From the NCBI GenBank assembly GCA_902782785.1, contig CACZOH010000015.1, positions 1-14,943 of the forward strand: DNA of 14,943 nucleotides. The letters are read 5' to 3'. Shown here one piece after another: positions 6,336 through 12,849 of this stretch (position 1 is its first letter; each line of letters starts with the position of its first letter). Source of the DNA: an uncultured Ruminococcus sp. Lineage in GTDB: Bacteria > Bacillota > Clostridia > Oscillospirales > CAG-272. Under the pieces are notes generated by a model, which did no database searches, was not told where the DNA came from, and saw only the letters and a program-made list of their open reading frames with translations. A program made the translations under genes and the position numbers.

Positions 6336-6940
6336 GATGTATCAAATGCGGCGTGGCTCTGTCACCCGACGAGATCGCGCTGCATAAAAAAATGGTGAAC
6401 AGAGGAGCTGTCGATCATCTTTGCATCGGCTGTCTTGCCTCTCATTTCTCAGTTCCCGTTGAAAGTCTTTACGAAAAAATAAAACAGTTCAGAGCCGACG
6501 GCTGTACGCTTTTTGAAAAAAACGTAAAGCCGCGTTATCTCGGCGTCGACTACGGAGACGTAAGAACGGGTATTGCCGTATCGGACGAGACGAATATTCT
6601 TGCAAACGGCGTCGGCTTCATTAAAGAAGAATGGGCGCCCAAGCTTGCCGTAAAAATAAAAGATTATACCGTTTTATACGGTATAACCGATATAGTTCTT
6701 GGCGATCCGATAAACATGAACGGTACGAGAGGTCCCCGCTCGGAAAAGGCGCATGAGCTCAAAGAGATACTGAAAACAGTATGCGGCGTAAACGTTATTA
6801 TGTATGACGAAAGATTGACGACCGTATCAGCGCATATGTATCTGTCCGAGAGCAACGTGAGAGGAAAAAAACGCAAGGAAAACGTCGACAAGCTCTCAGC
6901 CGAAATAATACTTCAGGCGTATCTCGATTCGCTTAAATAA
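6314..6940 (+). CDS. ruvX: RuvX/YqgF family nuclease with N-terminal zinc-finger-like domain
   Basis: The C-terminal part (about 74-208) of this 208-residue protein is a complete RuvX/YqgF RNase H-fold nuclease, implicated in pre-16S rRNA 5' maturation and in Holliday-junction resolution. Motifs are YLGVDYGDVRTGIAVSD (75-91) with Asp79, LGDPINMNGTRGPRSEKA (129-146), DERLTT (165-170) with Glu166, and VDKLSAEIILQAYLD (191-205) with Asp192. Ordinary RuvX is about 140 residues. The extra N-terminus (1-70) has two Cys-x2-Cys knuckles (C9/C12 and C37/C40) plus Cys64 and resembles a small zinc-binding protein. There is no stop or frame break between the two parts. The TTG start at 6314 overlaps the GH27 gene by 22 nt, with TAAGGT (6302-6307) 6 nt upstream. 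No good ribosome binding site and start combination is seen at the domain boundary. Confidence 0.9.
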   Translation: MQNDKLIRCIKCGVALSPDEIALHKKMVNRGAVDHLCIGCLASHFSVPVESLYEKIKQFRADGCTLFEKNVKPRYLGVDYGDVRTGIAVSDETNILANGVGFIKEEWAPKLAVKIKDYTVLYGITDIVLGDPINMNGTRGPRSEKAHELKEILKTVCGVNVIMYDERLTTVSAHMYLSESNVRGKKRKENVDKLSAEIILQAYLDSLK

Positions 6941-6971
6941 TATCCGGCATAATCCCATATTAAAAGCAAAC

Positions 6972-7000
6972 ATAAAAGGCGTCATTACAACGCCTTTTAT
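6972..7000. terminator. Bidirectional terminator between ruvX and the GH5 gene
   Basis: ATAAAAGGCGT (6972-6982) pairs perfectly with ACGCCTTTTAT (6990-7000) across a 7-nt loop. A T-rich run follows on the plus strand, and a T-rich stretch also follows on the minus strand. It lies between two converging genes and can end both transcripts. Confidence 0.85.
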
Positions 7001-7013
7001 TTGTTTTCTTGTT

Positions 7014-8522
7014 TTATTTTTTCTTTTTCTTTACTATCAACGCGATTATCACGCCTGCGACCGCCGCTGCGGCAGCGGAAGCTCCGATTATAACGCCTAT
7101 ATTCGGCTTGCCTTTTTCTTCCGCCGGTTTCTGCTGCTCTTTTGTTTCAGCTTCCGTCGCGGTATCTTTTTCGGTCACATTTTCGGTCACATTTTCGGTT
7201 TCAGTTTCCGTATCTGTTCCGGGTACTGTTTCGGTCGTTTCGGATTTGCCGTTCCACGCGGACGACGTATCCTGCTTTCCTTCCGCTTTCAGCTGTTTGT
7301 TCAGATCCGACAAGACTTCAAGCTTTTCTCCCGAGACGCCCTCGTTCGTATAATCCTGGAACTGCCAAAGAGATGCGATCTGTATTCCGGACGCGGAAAT
7401 GGCGCTTGTGACCTCTTTGAACTTTTCAATAACGTCGGGCGCCGATTCCATTTCGATCATATCGCCGAATTCGCCGAAATAACAAGCCTTGCCGAGGCTT
7501 TTTGCGGTATCGTAATAAGCCTTGAAATACTCCTCGCTTGAAATGGTTTTTCCGAACATACCGAATTCAAGCACGTATTGATTGCTTCCGTCGCTTGATC
7601 CGCTCTGAAGATGGAAACAAACGGTATCTATGGGATCAGGCGTAAAATACGCGTTCATTTCGTCAAACTGAGCTCTCGTGTTTGCGTTCCATCGCATTTC
7701 CCAGGTGTGGTCCTTTGATTTCTTTTGGGACGATTTATAAACGGCGTACGCAAACGGACGCATTTCTCCGTTGCCCGTGGTTATCATTCTGTAACCGTCG
7801 TATTCTCTTATGACTTTCGCTATTTCCGTATAAAACGTTCGCAGCTCTTCGGACGTAAAATAGTCATAACCGTTTATATCCTTAAGCGGCATACTCGCTA
7901 TACCGTCCGGCCACAGCCATATTTTGAATTCCTTGTCGCATAAGTCGGCGTCGAGATTGTATTCGTTTCCGATCTCCCAGCCCCATACTGCGGGATGATC
8001 GGCGTATCTTTCAACTACCGCCTTGGTATATGCTTTTGCATATTCAAGCGTATCGCTTCCTATAACGCCCATATCGGAGCGCTTGCCTCCGACGTGTGCG
8101 GCGATTACAGCGTCCCACCACATAAGGGAGCCGATAACGCCTATATTGTTTTTCTGACACTCGTCAAGCACTTTGTCAAGATAAGAAAACACTTTTTCGT
8201 GATCGCTGTCGTATAAATCGTAATACGATGCGGAATATCCGCAAAACGGTATTCTGATAAAAGGAATATTATATGAGGCAAGTCCCGCAAGCCCGGCTTC
8301 AAATTCCTTTGTAGACTGGTTTTCCGTTTCAACATGTCTTGCAAACGATCCGAAATAGTTTACGCCGAAGCCGTAAAACGGCTTGCCCTGAAGCGTTACC
8401 GTTCCGTCTTTTTCAACGTGTAAGCCGTAATTATTCGCATTCATTTTTTTTCCTCCTTCGGCAAATACCGGTAATGAAAACAAAAGCGCAAGTATTGATA
8501 TGACTGATATGATTTTTTTCAC
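7014..8522 (-). CDS. Secreted, C-terminally membrane-anchored GH5-type glycoside hydrolase
   Basis: This 502-residue surface enzyme has a signal peptide (1-21, cleavage likely after PVFA) and a (beta/alpha)8 GH5-like catalytic domain (about 30-415). A Thr/Glu-rich linker (429-471), one transmembrane helix (about 474-497) and a KKKKK tail follow. The pattern GWEIGNEYN (181-189) supplies the acid/base Glu187, and CYFGEFGD (347-354) the nucleophile Glu351, the spacing expected for clan A retaining glycosidases. Endo-beta-mannanase or cellulase-type activity is plausible, but the substrate cannot be set from the sequence. There is no LPXTG sortase motif, so the tail itself anchors the protein with the enzyme outside the cell. 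The start is GTG at 8522 with AAGGAG (8530-8535) 7 nt upstream, 11 nt after the lipid kinase gene. Confidence 0.85.
   Translation of the reverse strand: MKKIISVISILALLFSLPVFAEGGKKMNANNYGLHVEKDGTVTLQGKPFYGFGVNYFGSFARHVETENQSTKEFEAGLAGLASYNIPFIRIPFCGYSASYYDLYDSDHEKVFSYLDKVLDECQKNNIGVIGSLMWWDAVIAAHVGGKRSDMGVIGSDTLEYAKAYTKAVVERYADHPAVWGWEIGNEYNLDADLCDKEFKIWLWPDGIASMPLKDINGYDYFTSEELRTFYTEIAKVIREYDGYRMITTGNGEMRPFAYAVYKSSQKKSKDHTWEMRWNANTRAQFDEMNAYFTPDPIDTVCFHLQSGSSDGSNQYVLEFGMFGKTISSEEYFKAYYDTAKSLGKACYFGEFGDMIEMESAPDVIEKFKEVTSAISASGIQIASLWQFQDYTNEGVSGEKLEVLSDLNKQLKAEGKQDTSSAWNGKSETTETVPGTDTETETENVTENVTEKDTATEAETKEQQKPAEEKGKPNIGVIIGASAAAAAVAGVIIALIVKKKKK
7168..7203 (-). repeat. 12-bp tandem repeat coding for the GH5 linker
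   Basis: The unit ttttcggtcaca (plus strand) occurs at 7168-7179 and 7180-7191, with a degenerate third copy at 7192-7203. It encodes repeated E-N-V-T units in the Thr/Glu-rich linker of the anchored glycosidase. Such in-frame repeats can change copy number and so alter linker length. Confidence 0.75.
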
Positions 8523-8533
8523 TTTAATTCTCC

Positions 8534-9439
8534 TTAAAACTCAAATTTTTGCGGGATCAGAAGGTCGTAACCCGGATTTATGTTTTTTATTTCAACACGA
8601 TCAAAGTCGCCGGCGCATTCTCCGTCAAGTGTGAACGGCGTTTTTTCGTCGATCTCTATTTTTACGTATCCTGATTGCGTTAATATAACGTTTTCGTGGT
8701 CGAAATTGAAATCGATGCAGGCGTGTATGGTATCGAAAAGATCCTCGGGATTTTCAACGCTTCTTATGAGCAGAAGCTCAAATCTCCCGTCGGAAAGATT
8801 TACGAGAGTCTTCGGCAGATTTACGATTCCGCCGACGGAATAAGAGTTGGTTATGCCGCAGAAAATGAAGTCGTCCTCATATACCGCGTCGTCCGTCGTT
8901 ATCCTCGCGTGATAAGGCCGTATCTCAAAAACGCTCTGTATCCCGTCAAACAGATAAGCGCCTCTGCCGAACATATTCTTTTTATCCTGAGGAGTGGCGT
9001 ACGATACCTTTGAAAAAGCGCCGAATGAAGCGACGTAAATGAATTTAGCCCCGTTGAAATCGCCGCAGTCGACTGTCTGCACCTTTCCTTTCGCCATACT
9101 TGAAACTGCCGTTTCGGGGATTTTCGGCAATCTGATGCCCTTTGAAAAATCGTTTGTCGTTCCCGCGGGGATATAACCGATTTTTGCCGTACGCGACGTG
9201 TCCATATAGCCGTTTATGACTTCATGGAGCGTACCGTCGCCGCCAACGCAGGCGACAATATCATATTTATCCGAAAGCTCCCGCGCAAGCTCCGTCGCGT
9301 GTCCCGCGTACTCGGTGATATGCAGATCAGGCTCAAAACCGTATTTAACAAAGGTTTTCGCTATATTTTCCGCTTTCAGCTTCGAAGTGGTTCTTCCGGC
9401 TTTCGGATTTATTATAAGAAGGACGTTTTTACTTACCAA
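8534..9439 (-). CDS. YegS/DagK-family lipid kinase
   Basis: This 301-residue member of the diacylglycerol kinase catalytic-domain family phosphorylates lipid head hydroxyls (diacylglycerol or a related lipid) with ATP. Motifs are NPKAG (11-15), VGGDGTLHEVINGY (65-78), IPAGTTNDFSKG (90-101), and FTLDGE (269-274) in the C-terminal beta domain. The length fits the family. Lipid recycling, as done by DgkB in Gram-positive bacteria, is likely, but the exact lipid is not determinable. The start is TTG at 9439, with GGAGG (9449-9453) 9 nt upstream; the ATG at 9447 runs into a stop after four codons. It follows the PfkB kinase gene by 15 nt. Confidence 0.9.
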   Translation of the reverse strand: MVSKNVLLIINPKAGRTTSKLKAENIAKTFVKYGFEPDLHITEYAGHATELARELSDKYDIVACVGGDGTLHEVINGYMDTSRTAKIGYIPAGTTNDFSKGIRLPKIPETAVSSMAKGKVQTVDCGDFNGAKFIYVASFGAFSKVSYATPQDKKNMFGRGAYLFDGIQSVFEIRPYHARITTDDAVYEDDFIFCGITNSYSVGGIVNLPKTLVNLSDGRFELLLIRSVENPEDLFDTIHACIDFNFDHENVILTQSGYVKIEIDEKTPFTLDGECAGDFDRVEIKNINPGYDLLIPQKFEF

Positions 9440-9454
9440 ATCCGCATTCCTCCT

Positions 9455-10351
9455 TTATGATTGATAAGAATTATATACAAGATCGAACGTGTCCTTGTCA
9501 AGCGTTCTCTCACAGTACGCGGATGCCGAGCCTGCCGATACGGCGCATACGAATGGATCGAGTTTTCTTTCTCTTCCGTAAAGATAACCCGCTATCATAC
9601 TGTCGCCCGCGCCCGTTGTATTTCTGACTTTCAGACCTGTTTCGTTTACCTGCAGGTATCTGCAGCCGTTTTCGTCTGCATAATACGCGCCGCATCCCCC
9701 GCAGGAAACGATGACGTGTTTTATGCCCGATATGACGAGTTTGCCGGCGTAAAAGGGGACTTCTTCAAATCCGATGTTTGTATCAAACAGCTGCGATAAC
9801 TCGCTTATGTTCGGTTTTATAAAGTCGGGCTTATATTTTAATGACAGCAAGAGCGCCTTGCCGGACGTGTCCGTTATCATTTCCGCGTCGCTTTTTTTCA
9901 CCGTGTCAAATATCCTGCATATTACAGTCTCGTCATAAGGCAGCGATCCCGATATTATCGCGGTATCTTTTTTGCTGAGGGTCGAAATCCCGTAAAGCAG
10001 TTTTTCAAGCGTCTCTTCACTGATATCCGCGCCCTTTGAGTTTATTTCGGTAACTTCTCCGTTATATACCGCTTTTGTATTTATACGCGTATTTTCTTTT
10101 GTCAGTACAAATTCAGTATTAATTCCCGCATCCTTCAGCTGCCGTAAAAGCTCGTCTCCCGTAAACCCGCCGCAGATCCCGGAGCATACAGAATCAATCC
10201 CGAGCGCTTTCAGGGCAAGGCTTACGTTTATTCCTTTTCCTCCGCATATAAAATACTCTTTATACGCTCTGTTTGTCGCGTTTTGTGATATTTCCGAATT
10301 CAAAAAAATATAATGGTCTATGCTCGGATTGAGCGTATAAGTATAAATCAT
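9455..10351 (-). CDS. fruK: PfkB-family sugar kinase, probably 1-phosphofructokinase
   Basis: This 298-residue ribokinase-fold enzyme belongs to the FruK/LacC branch: fructose-1-phosphate (or tagatose-6-phosphate) plus ATP gives the bisphosphate. It begins MIYTYTLNPSID, typical of this branch, and has GGKGINVSLAL (37-47) and NTTGAGDSMIAG (244-255) with catalytic base Asp250. No fructose PTS gene accompanies it, so the substrate could be fructose-1-P, tagatose-6-P or another phosphosugar. The ATG at 10351 has GAGG about 8 nt upstream. It is the first gene of a three-gene minus-strand operon with the lipid kinase and the anchored GH5 enzyme. Confidence 0.85.
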   Translation of the reverse strand: MIYTYTLNPSIDHYIFLNSEISQNATNRAYKEYFICGGKGINVSLALKALGIDSVCSGICGGFTGDELLRQLKDAGINTEFVLTKENTRINTKAVYNGEVTEINSKGADISEETLEKLLYGISTLSKKDTAIISGSLPYDETVICRIFDTVKKSDAEMITDTSGKALLLSLKYKPDFIKPNISELSQLFDTNIGFEEVPFYAGKLVISGIKHVIVSCGGCGAYYADENGCRYLQVNETGLKVRNTTGAGDSMIAGYLYGRERKLDPFVCAVSAGSASAYCERTLDKDTFDLVYNSYQS

Positions 10352-10371
10352 TTTCCTTACCTCTTATACTT

Positions 10372-10399
10372 ATTGTATCATAGAAAAAATAAAAGTCAA
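10372..10399 (-). promoter_or_regulatory. Promoter of the fruK-lipid kinase-GH5 operon
   Basis: On the minus strand -35 TTGACT (10394-10399) and -10 TACAAT (10372-10377) are 16 nt apart, and TGA precedes the -10 (extended -10). The predicted start is near 10365, leaving a leader of only about 14 nt. It is back to back with the ylxM promoter. Confidence 0.75.
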
Positions 10400-10427
10400 G
10401 ATATAAAAAGTATTTTTTCTAAAACTA

Positions 10428-10456
10428 TTGACAAAACCGTTTTTTTGTGATATACT
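10428..10456 (+). promoter_or_regulatory. Promoter of the ylxM-ffh-rpsP-khpA operon
   Basis: A perfect -35 TTGACA (10428-10433) is 17 nt from -10 TATACT (10451-10456), which is preceded by TGA (extended -10). The predicted start is near 10463. A 7-bp inverted repeat, TGTAAAG (10459-10465) and CTTTACA (10473-10479), spans this start and ends just before the ylxM ATG, either as an operator or as a 5' mRNA hairpin. Confidence 0.85.
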
Positions 10457-10487
10457 TGTGTAAAGTAATTTGCTTTACAGGTGCGTT

Positions 10488-10823
10488 ATGGACTCTGATA
10501 AGGCGCGTATCTGCGTTTTATATGATATATACGGCGATCTTTTGCCTAAATCCTGTGCGGATTTTATTGATATGTATTATAACGATGATCTGTCTCTTTC
10601 GGAAATCGCGGAAAACGTCGGTATTTCACGTCAGGGCGTTCGCTCGGGAATAATGCACGGCATCAAGATTCTGTCGGAATATGAAAGCAAATTGAGTCTG
10701 TACGAAAAATACAAGGGTAATAACGAGACGGTAAAAGAGATAAAGACCGAACTATCGTCCACCGCTCTGCCGGATGATAAAAAAGAAAAGATATTCTCGT
10801 TATTAAACAAACTCGCATATTAA
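10488..10823 (+). CDS. ylxM: YlxM (UPF0122) helix-turn-helix protein
   Basis: This 111-residue all-helical protein carries a sigma-70 region 4-like helix-turn-helix (about 35-65: LSLSEIAENVGISRQGVRSGIMHGIKIL). YlxM is almost always encoded before ffh in Bacillota and is thought to interact with or regulate the signal recognition particle pathway. ATG 10488 is preferred over the upstream TTG at 10470, which would leave a leader of about 7 nt from the predicted transcription start. AGGTG (10478-10482) is a modest ribosome binding site. The gap to ffh is 10 nt. Confidence 0.92.
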   Translation: MDSDKARICVLYDIYGDLLPKSCADFIDMYYNDDLSLSEIAENVGISRQGVRSGIMHGIKILSEYESKLSLYEKYKGNNETVKEIKTELSSTALPDDKKEKIFSLLNKLAY

Positions 10824-10833
10824 GGAGTTATAA

Positions 10834-12165
10834 ATGCTCGAATCATTGTCGGAAAAACTGTCACGCGCTTTTTCCGTTTTCAAAAACAAAGGTAAGCTTT
10901 CCGAGGCTGATATAAAAGAAGGAATGCGGCAGATAAAGCTCGCACTGCTTGAAGCCGACGTAAACTTCAAGGTCGTTAAGGAATTCATAAACTCCGTATC
11001 GGAACGCGCCGTCGGTCAGGAGGTCATGGAATCTCTTGTTCCCTCGCAGATGATCGTAAAAATAGTCAATGAGGAATTGACTTCTCTTATGGGCGGTCAG
11101 GCGGAAAAAGTCAAATTCTCTTCAAAGCCGCCTACAGTCATAATGCTTGTGGGCTTACAGGGCGCAGGTAAAACGACGCACTGCGCAAAGCTTGCGAAAT
11201 TCTTTAAAGAAAAGAACGAGAAGCGTCCGCTGCTCGTCGCCTGCGACGTTTACAGGCCCGCCGCGATCAAACAGCTTCAGGTAGTGGGAGAAAGCGTCGG
11301 CGTTCCCGTATTTACGATGGGAGACAAGCTTTCACCCGTGGATATTGCGAAAGCAGGAATAAATCACGCCGTAAAATACGGCAACGACGTAGTAATAATC
11401 GATACCGCCGGCCGTCTTCATATAGACGAGGAGCTTATGGCGGAGCTGCAAAAGATAAAAGCGGCAGTTGCGCCGAACGAGATATTGCTCACGATCGACG
11501 CCATGCTCGGTCAGGACGCGGTAAACGTTGCTAAAACGTTCAACGAAATGCTCGATATAACGGGAGTTATCCTGACAAAGCTTGACGGTGACACGAGAGG
11601 CGGCGCGGCACTGAGCGTAAAATACGTTACGGGCAAGCCTATCAAATTCTGCGGCGTAGGCGAAAAAATGGACGCGCTTGAAATATTCCACCCCGACAGA
11701 ATGGCGCAGCGTATACTCGGTATGGGAGACGTGCTGACGCTTATCGAAAAAGCGGAATCCGCGCTCGATATGAAAAAAGCCGAGGAAATGGAAAAGAAGC
11801 TGTCGGAAAACCAGTTCACGTTAGCCGATTATCTCGACCAGCTTGATCAGCTCAAGCGCATGGGACCCATAGAAAACGTGCTTAAAATGATCCCGGGCGC
11901 AAACAGCGCGGCTTTGAAGGACGTTCAGGTAGACGACAGACAGATAGACAGAACAAAAGCGATAATCCAGTCTATGACGCCGAAAGAAAGAAACAAGCCT
12001 TCTATCATAAACTCTTCACGTAAAAAGCGCATTGCCGCCGGCTGCGGTATGAAGGTAGAAGACATAAACAGACTTCTTAAACAGTTCGAGCAGGCTCAGA
12101 AACTGATGAAGCAGTTCAATCGCGACGGAGGCAAAAAGCTCTCACGCCGCTTCGGTTTCAGATAA
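10834..12165 (+). CDS. ffh: Signal recognition particle GTPase Ffh
   Basis: This 443-residue SRP54 homologue binds signal sequences and SRP RNA and delivers ribosomes to FtsY at the membrane. The N domain (1-90) begins LESLSEKLSRAF. The G domain has GLQGAGKTTHCAKL (107-120), DVYRPAA (138-144), DTAGR (190-194) and TKLDGD (about 248-253). The M domain (about 325-430) includes the SRP-RNA-binding helices around SSRKKRIAAGCG. The C-terminus stops soon after, without the long Met/Gly-rich tail seen in many bacteria. AAGGAG precedes the ATG. A 5-bp helix (AACTC 10810-10814 with GAGTT 10825-10829) partly covers this site and could couple translation to ylxM, whose stop lies in its loop. Confidence 0.97.
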   Translation: MLESLSEKLSRAFSVFKNKGKLSEADIKEGMRQIKLALLEADVNFKVVKEFINSVSERAVGQEVMESLVPSQMIVKIVNEELTSLMGGQAEKVKFSSKPPTVIMLVGLQGAGKTTHCAKLAKFFKEKNEKRPLLVACDVYRPAAIKQLQVVGESVGVPVFTMGDKLSPVDIAKAGINHAVKYGNDVVIIDTAGRLHIDEELMAELQKIKAAVAPNEILLTIDAMLGQDAVNVAKTFNEMLDITGVILTKLDGDTRGGAALSVKYVTGKPIKFCGVGEKMDALEIFHPDRMAQRILGMGDVLTLIEKAESALDMKKAEEMEKKLSENQFTLADYLDQLDQLKRMGPIENVLKMIPGANSAALKDVQVDDRQIDRTKAIIQSMTPKERNKPSIINSSRKKRIAAGCGMKVEDINRLLKQFEQAQKLMKQFNRDGGKKLSRRFGFR

Positions 12166-12217
12166 TAACTTAAAAAGTTATCATAAATAAAATCATTTTT
12201 TGAAAGGAAATAAGAAA

Positions 12218-12466
12218 ATGGCAGTAAAAATCAGACTTAAGAGAATAGGTGCCAAGAAAAACCCCTATTACCGCGTTGTAGTTGCGGATTCCAGATCTCC
12301 GAGAGACGGAAAATTCATAGAAGAAATCGGTACTTACGATCCGATGGCGGAACCCGCGACAGTCAAAATAGACGCTGAAAAGGCGTCGGCTTGGCTCAAG
12401 AACGGCGCACAGCCCACCGAGACGGTCAAATCCCTGTTTGTTAAAAGCGGTATAATCTCCAAATGA
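12218..12466 (+). CDS. rpsP: 30S ribosomal protein S16
   Basis: This 82-residue small-subunit protein is needed for 30S assembly. It starts MAVKIRLKRIGAKKNPYYRVVVADSR and contains the conserved RDGKFIEEIGTYDP (29-42) and the WLKNGAQPTETV (59-70) segment. The ATG at 12218 gives the family-standard N-terminus, with GAAAGGA upstream; an in-frame start 18 nt earlier would add a non-conserved extension. A short A/T hairpin (ATAACTT 12165-12171 with AAGTTAT 12175-12181) follows the ffh stop in the spacer before it, without a nearby U-run. Confidence 0.97.
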   Translation: MAVKIRLKRIGAKKNPYYRVVVADSRSPRDGKFIEEIGTYDPMAEPATVKIDAEKASAWLKNGAQPTETVKSLFVKSGIISK

Positions 12467-12540
12467 TCGGTGTAGCCCGCCGACCTGCACCGACGGCGGC
12501 GGCGCGGTTTACACGAGGCGTCGGAGAAACGGAATGAACA
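12467..12540 (+). promoter_or_regulatory. GC-rich structured spacer between rpsP and khpA
   Basis: The spacer is far richer in G+C than its surroundings and contains a CGGCGGCGGCG run (12494-12504). One hairpin pairs GTGTAgCCCGCCG (12470-12482) with CGGCG...GG...TACAC (12500-12514), with small bulges. Its loop contains CCGACG (12490-12495), complementary to CGTCGG (12519-12524), which would form a pseudoknot and cover the GGAG at 12523-12526 upstream of khpA. A rival helix pairs TCGGTG (12467-12472) with CACCGA (12488-12493). No U-run follows, so control of translation rather than termination is suggested. This rests on complementarity by eye. Confidence 0.4.
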
Positions 12541-12780
12541 ATGAACGCATATAAACAGATACTTGTTGATATTGCACGCGCCATAGTTGACGATCCCGAC
12601 AGCGTTTCCGTCACGGAAACAGAGGGTGAAGACGGCAATCAGGTGCTGGTGCTCTCCGTTGCTCCCGATGATATGGGCAAGGTCATAGGAAAGCACGGCA
12701 GGATCGCAAAGGCAATCCGCTCCGTTATCAGAGCCGCGGCTAACCGCGGAGGAGACAGGGTAACTGTTGAGATCCAGTGA
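12541..12780 (+). CDS. khpA: KH-domain RNA-binding protein KhpA
   Basis: This 79-residue single type-II KH-domain protein carries the GxxG loop GKHG (50-53) in MGKVIGKHGRIAKAIRSVIRAAA. KhpA, with KhpB/Jag in Gram-positive bacteria, binds many small RNAs and mRNAs and influences cell division and elongation. It normally follows rpsP, as here. GGAA (12531-12534) is 6 nt before the ATG and a better GGAG (12523-12526) is 14 nt before it. The usual next genes rimM, trmD and rplS are missing; a terminator follows directly. Confidence 0.95.
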   Translation: MNAYKQILVDIARAIVDDPDSVSVTETEGEDGNQVLVLSVAPDDMGKVIGKHGRIAKAIRSVIRAAANRGGDRVTVEIQ

Positions 12781-12794
12781 TTTATCAAACAACA

Positions 12795-12834
12795 AGAAAA
12801 ACACTTTTCGCATATTAACGGAAAGTGTTTTTCT
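12795..12834. terminator. Terminator between khpA and the 75-residue orphan gene
   Basis: AGAAAAACACTTT (12795-12807) pairs with AAAGTGTTTTTCT (12822-12834). T-rich sequence lies on the right and A-rich sequence on the left, so the hairpin can stop transcription from both sides. It sits in the 69-bp gap between converging genes, just after the khpA stop. Confidence 0.85.
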
Positions 12835-12849
12835 TTGTTATAGCTGATT

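Noticed and set aside
7168..7203. Short direct repeats as a possible CRISPR or mobile-element signature
   Set aside because: The repeats are 12 bp, contiguous, in frame and encode E-N-V-T units of a linker; there are no spacers.
7009..7353. Plus-strand open frame rich in Ser/Phe/Val
   Set aside because: It is the antisense of the repetitive linker and tail of the GH5 gene, has no ribosome binding site, and its composition only mirrors the Thr/Glu codons opposite.
10470..10487. TTG start six codons upstream for YlxM
   Set aside because: It lies about 7 nt after the predicted transcription start and inside the inverted repeat, so it has no room for a ribosome binding site.
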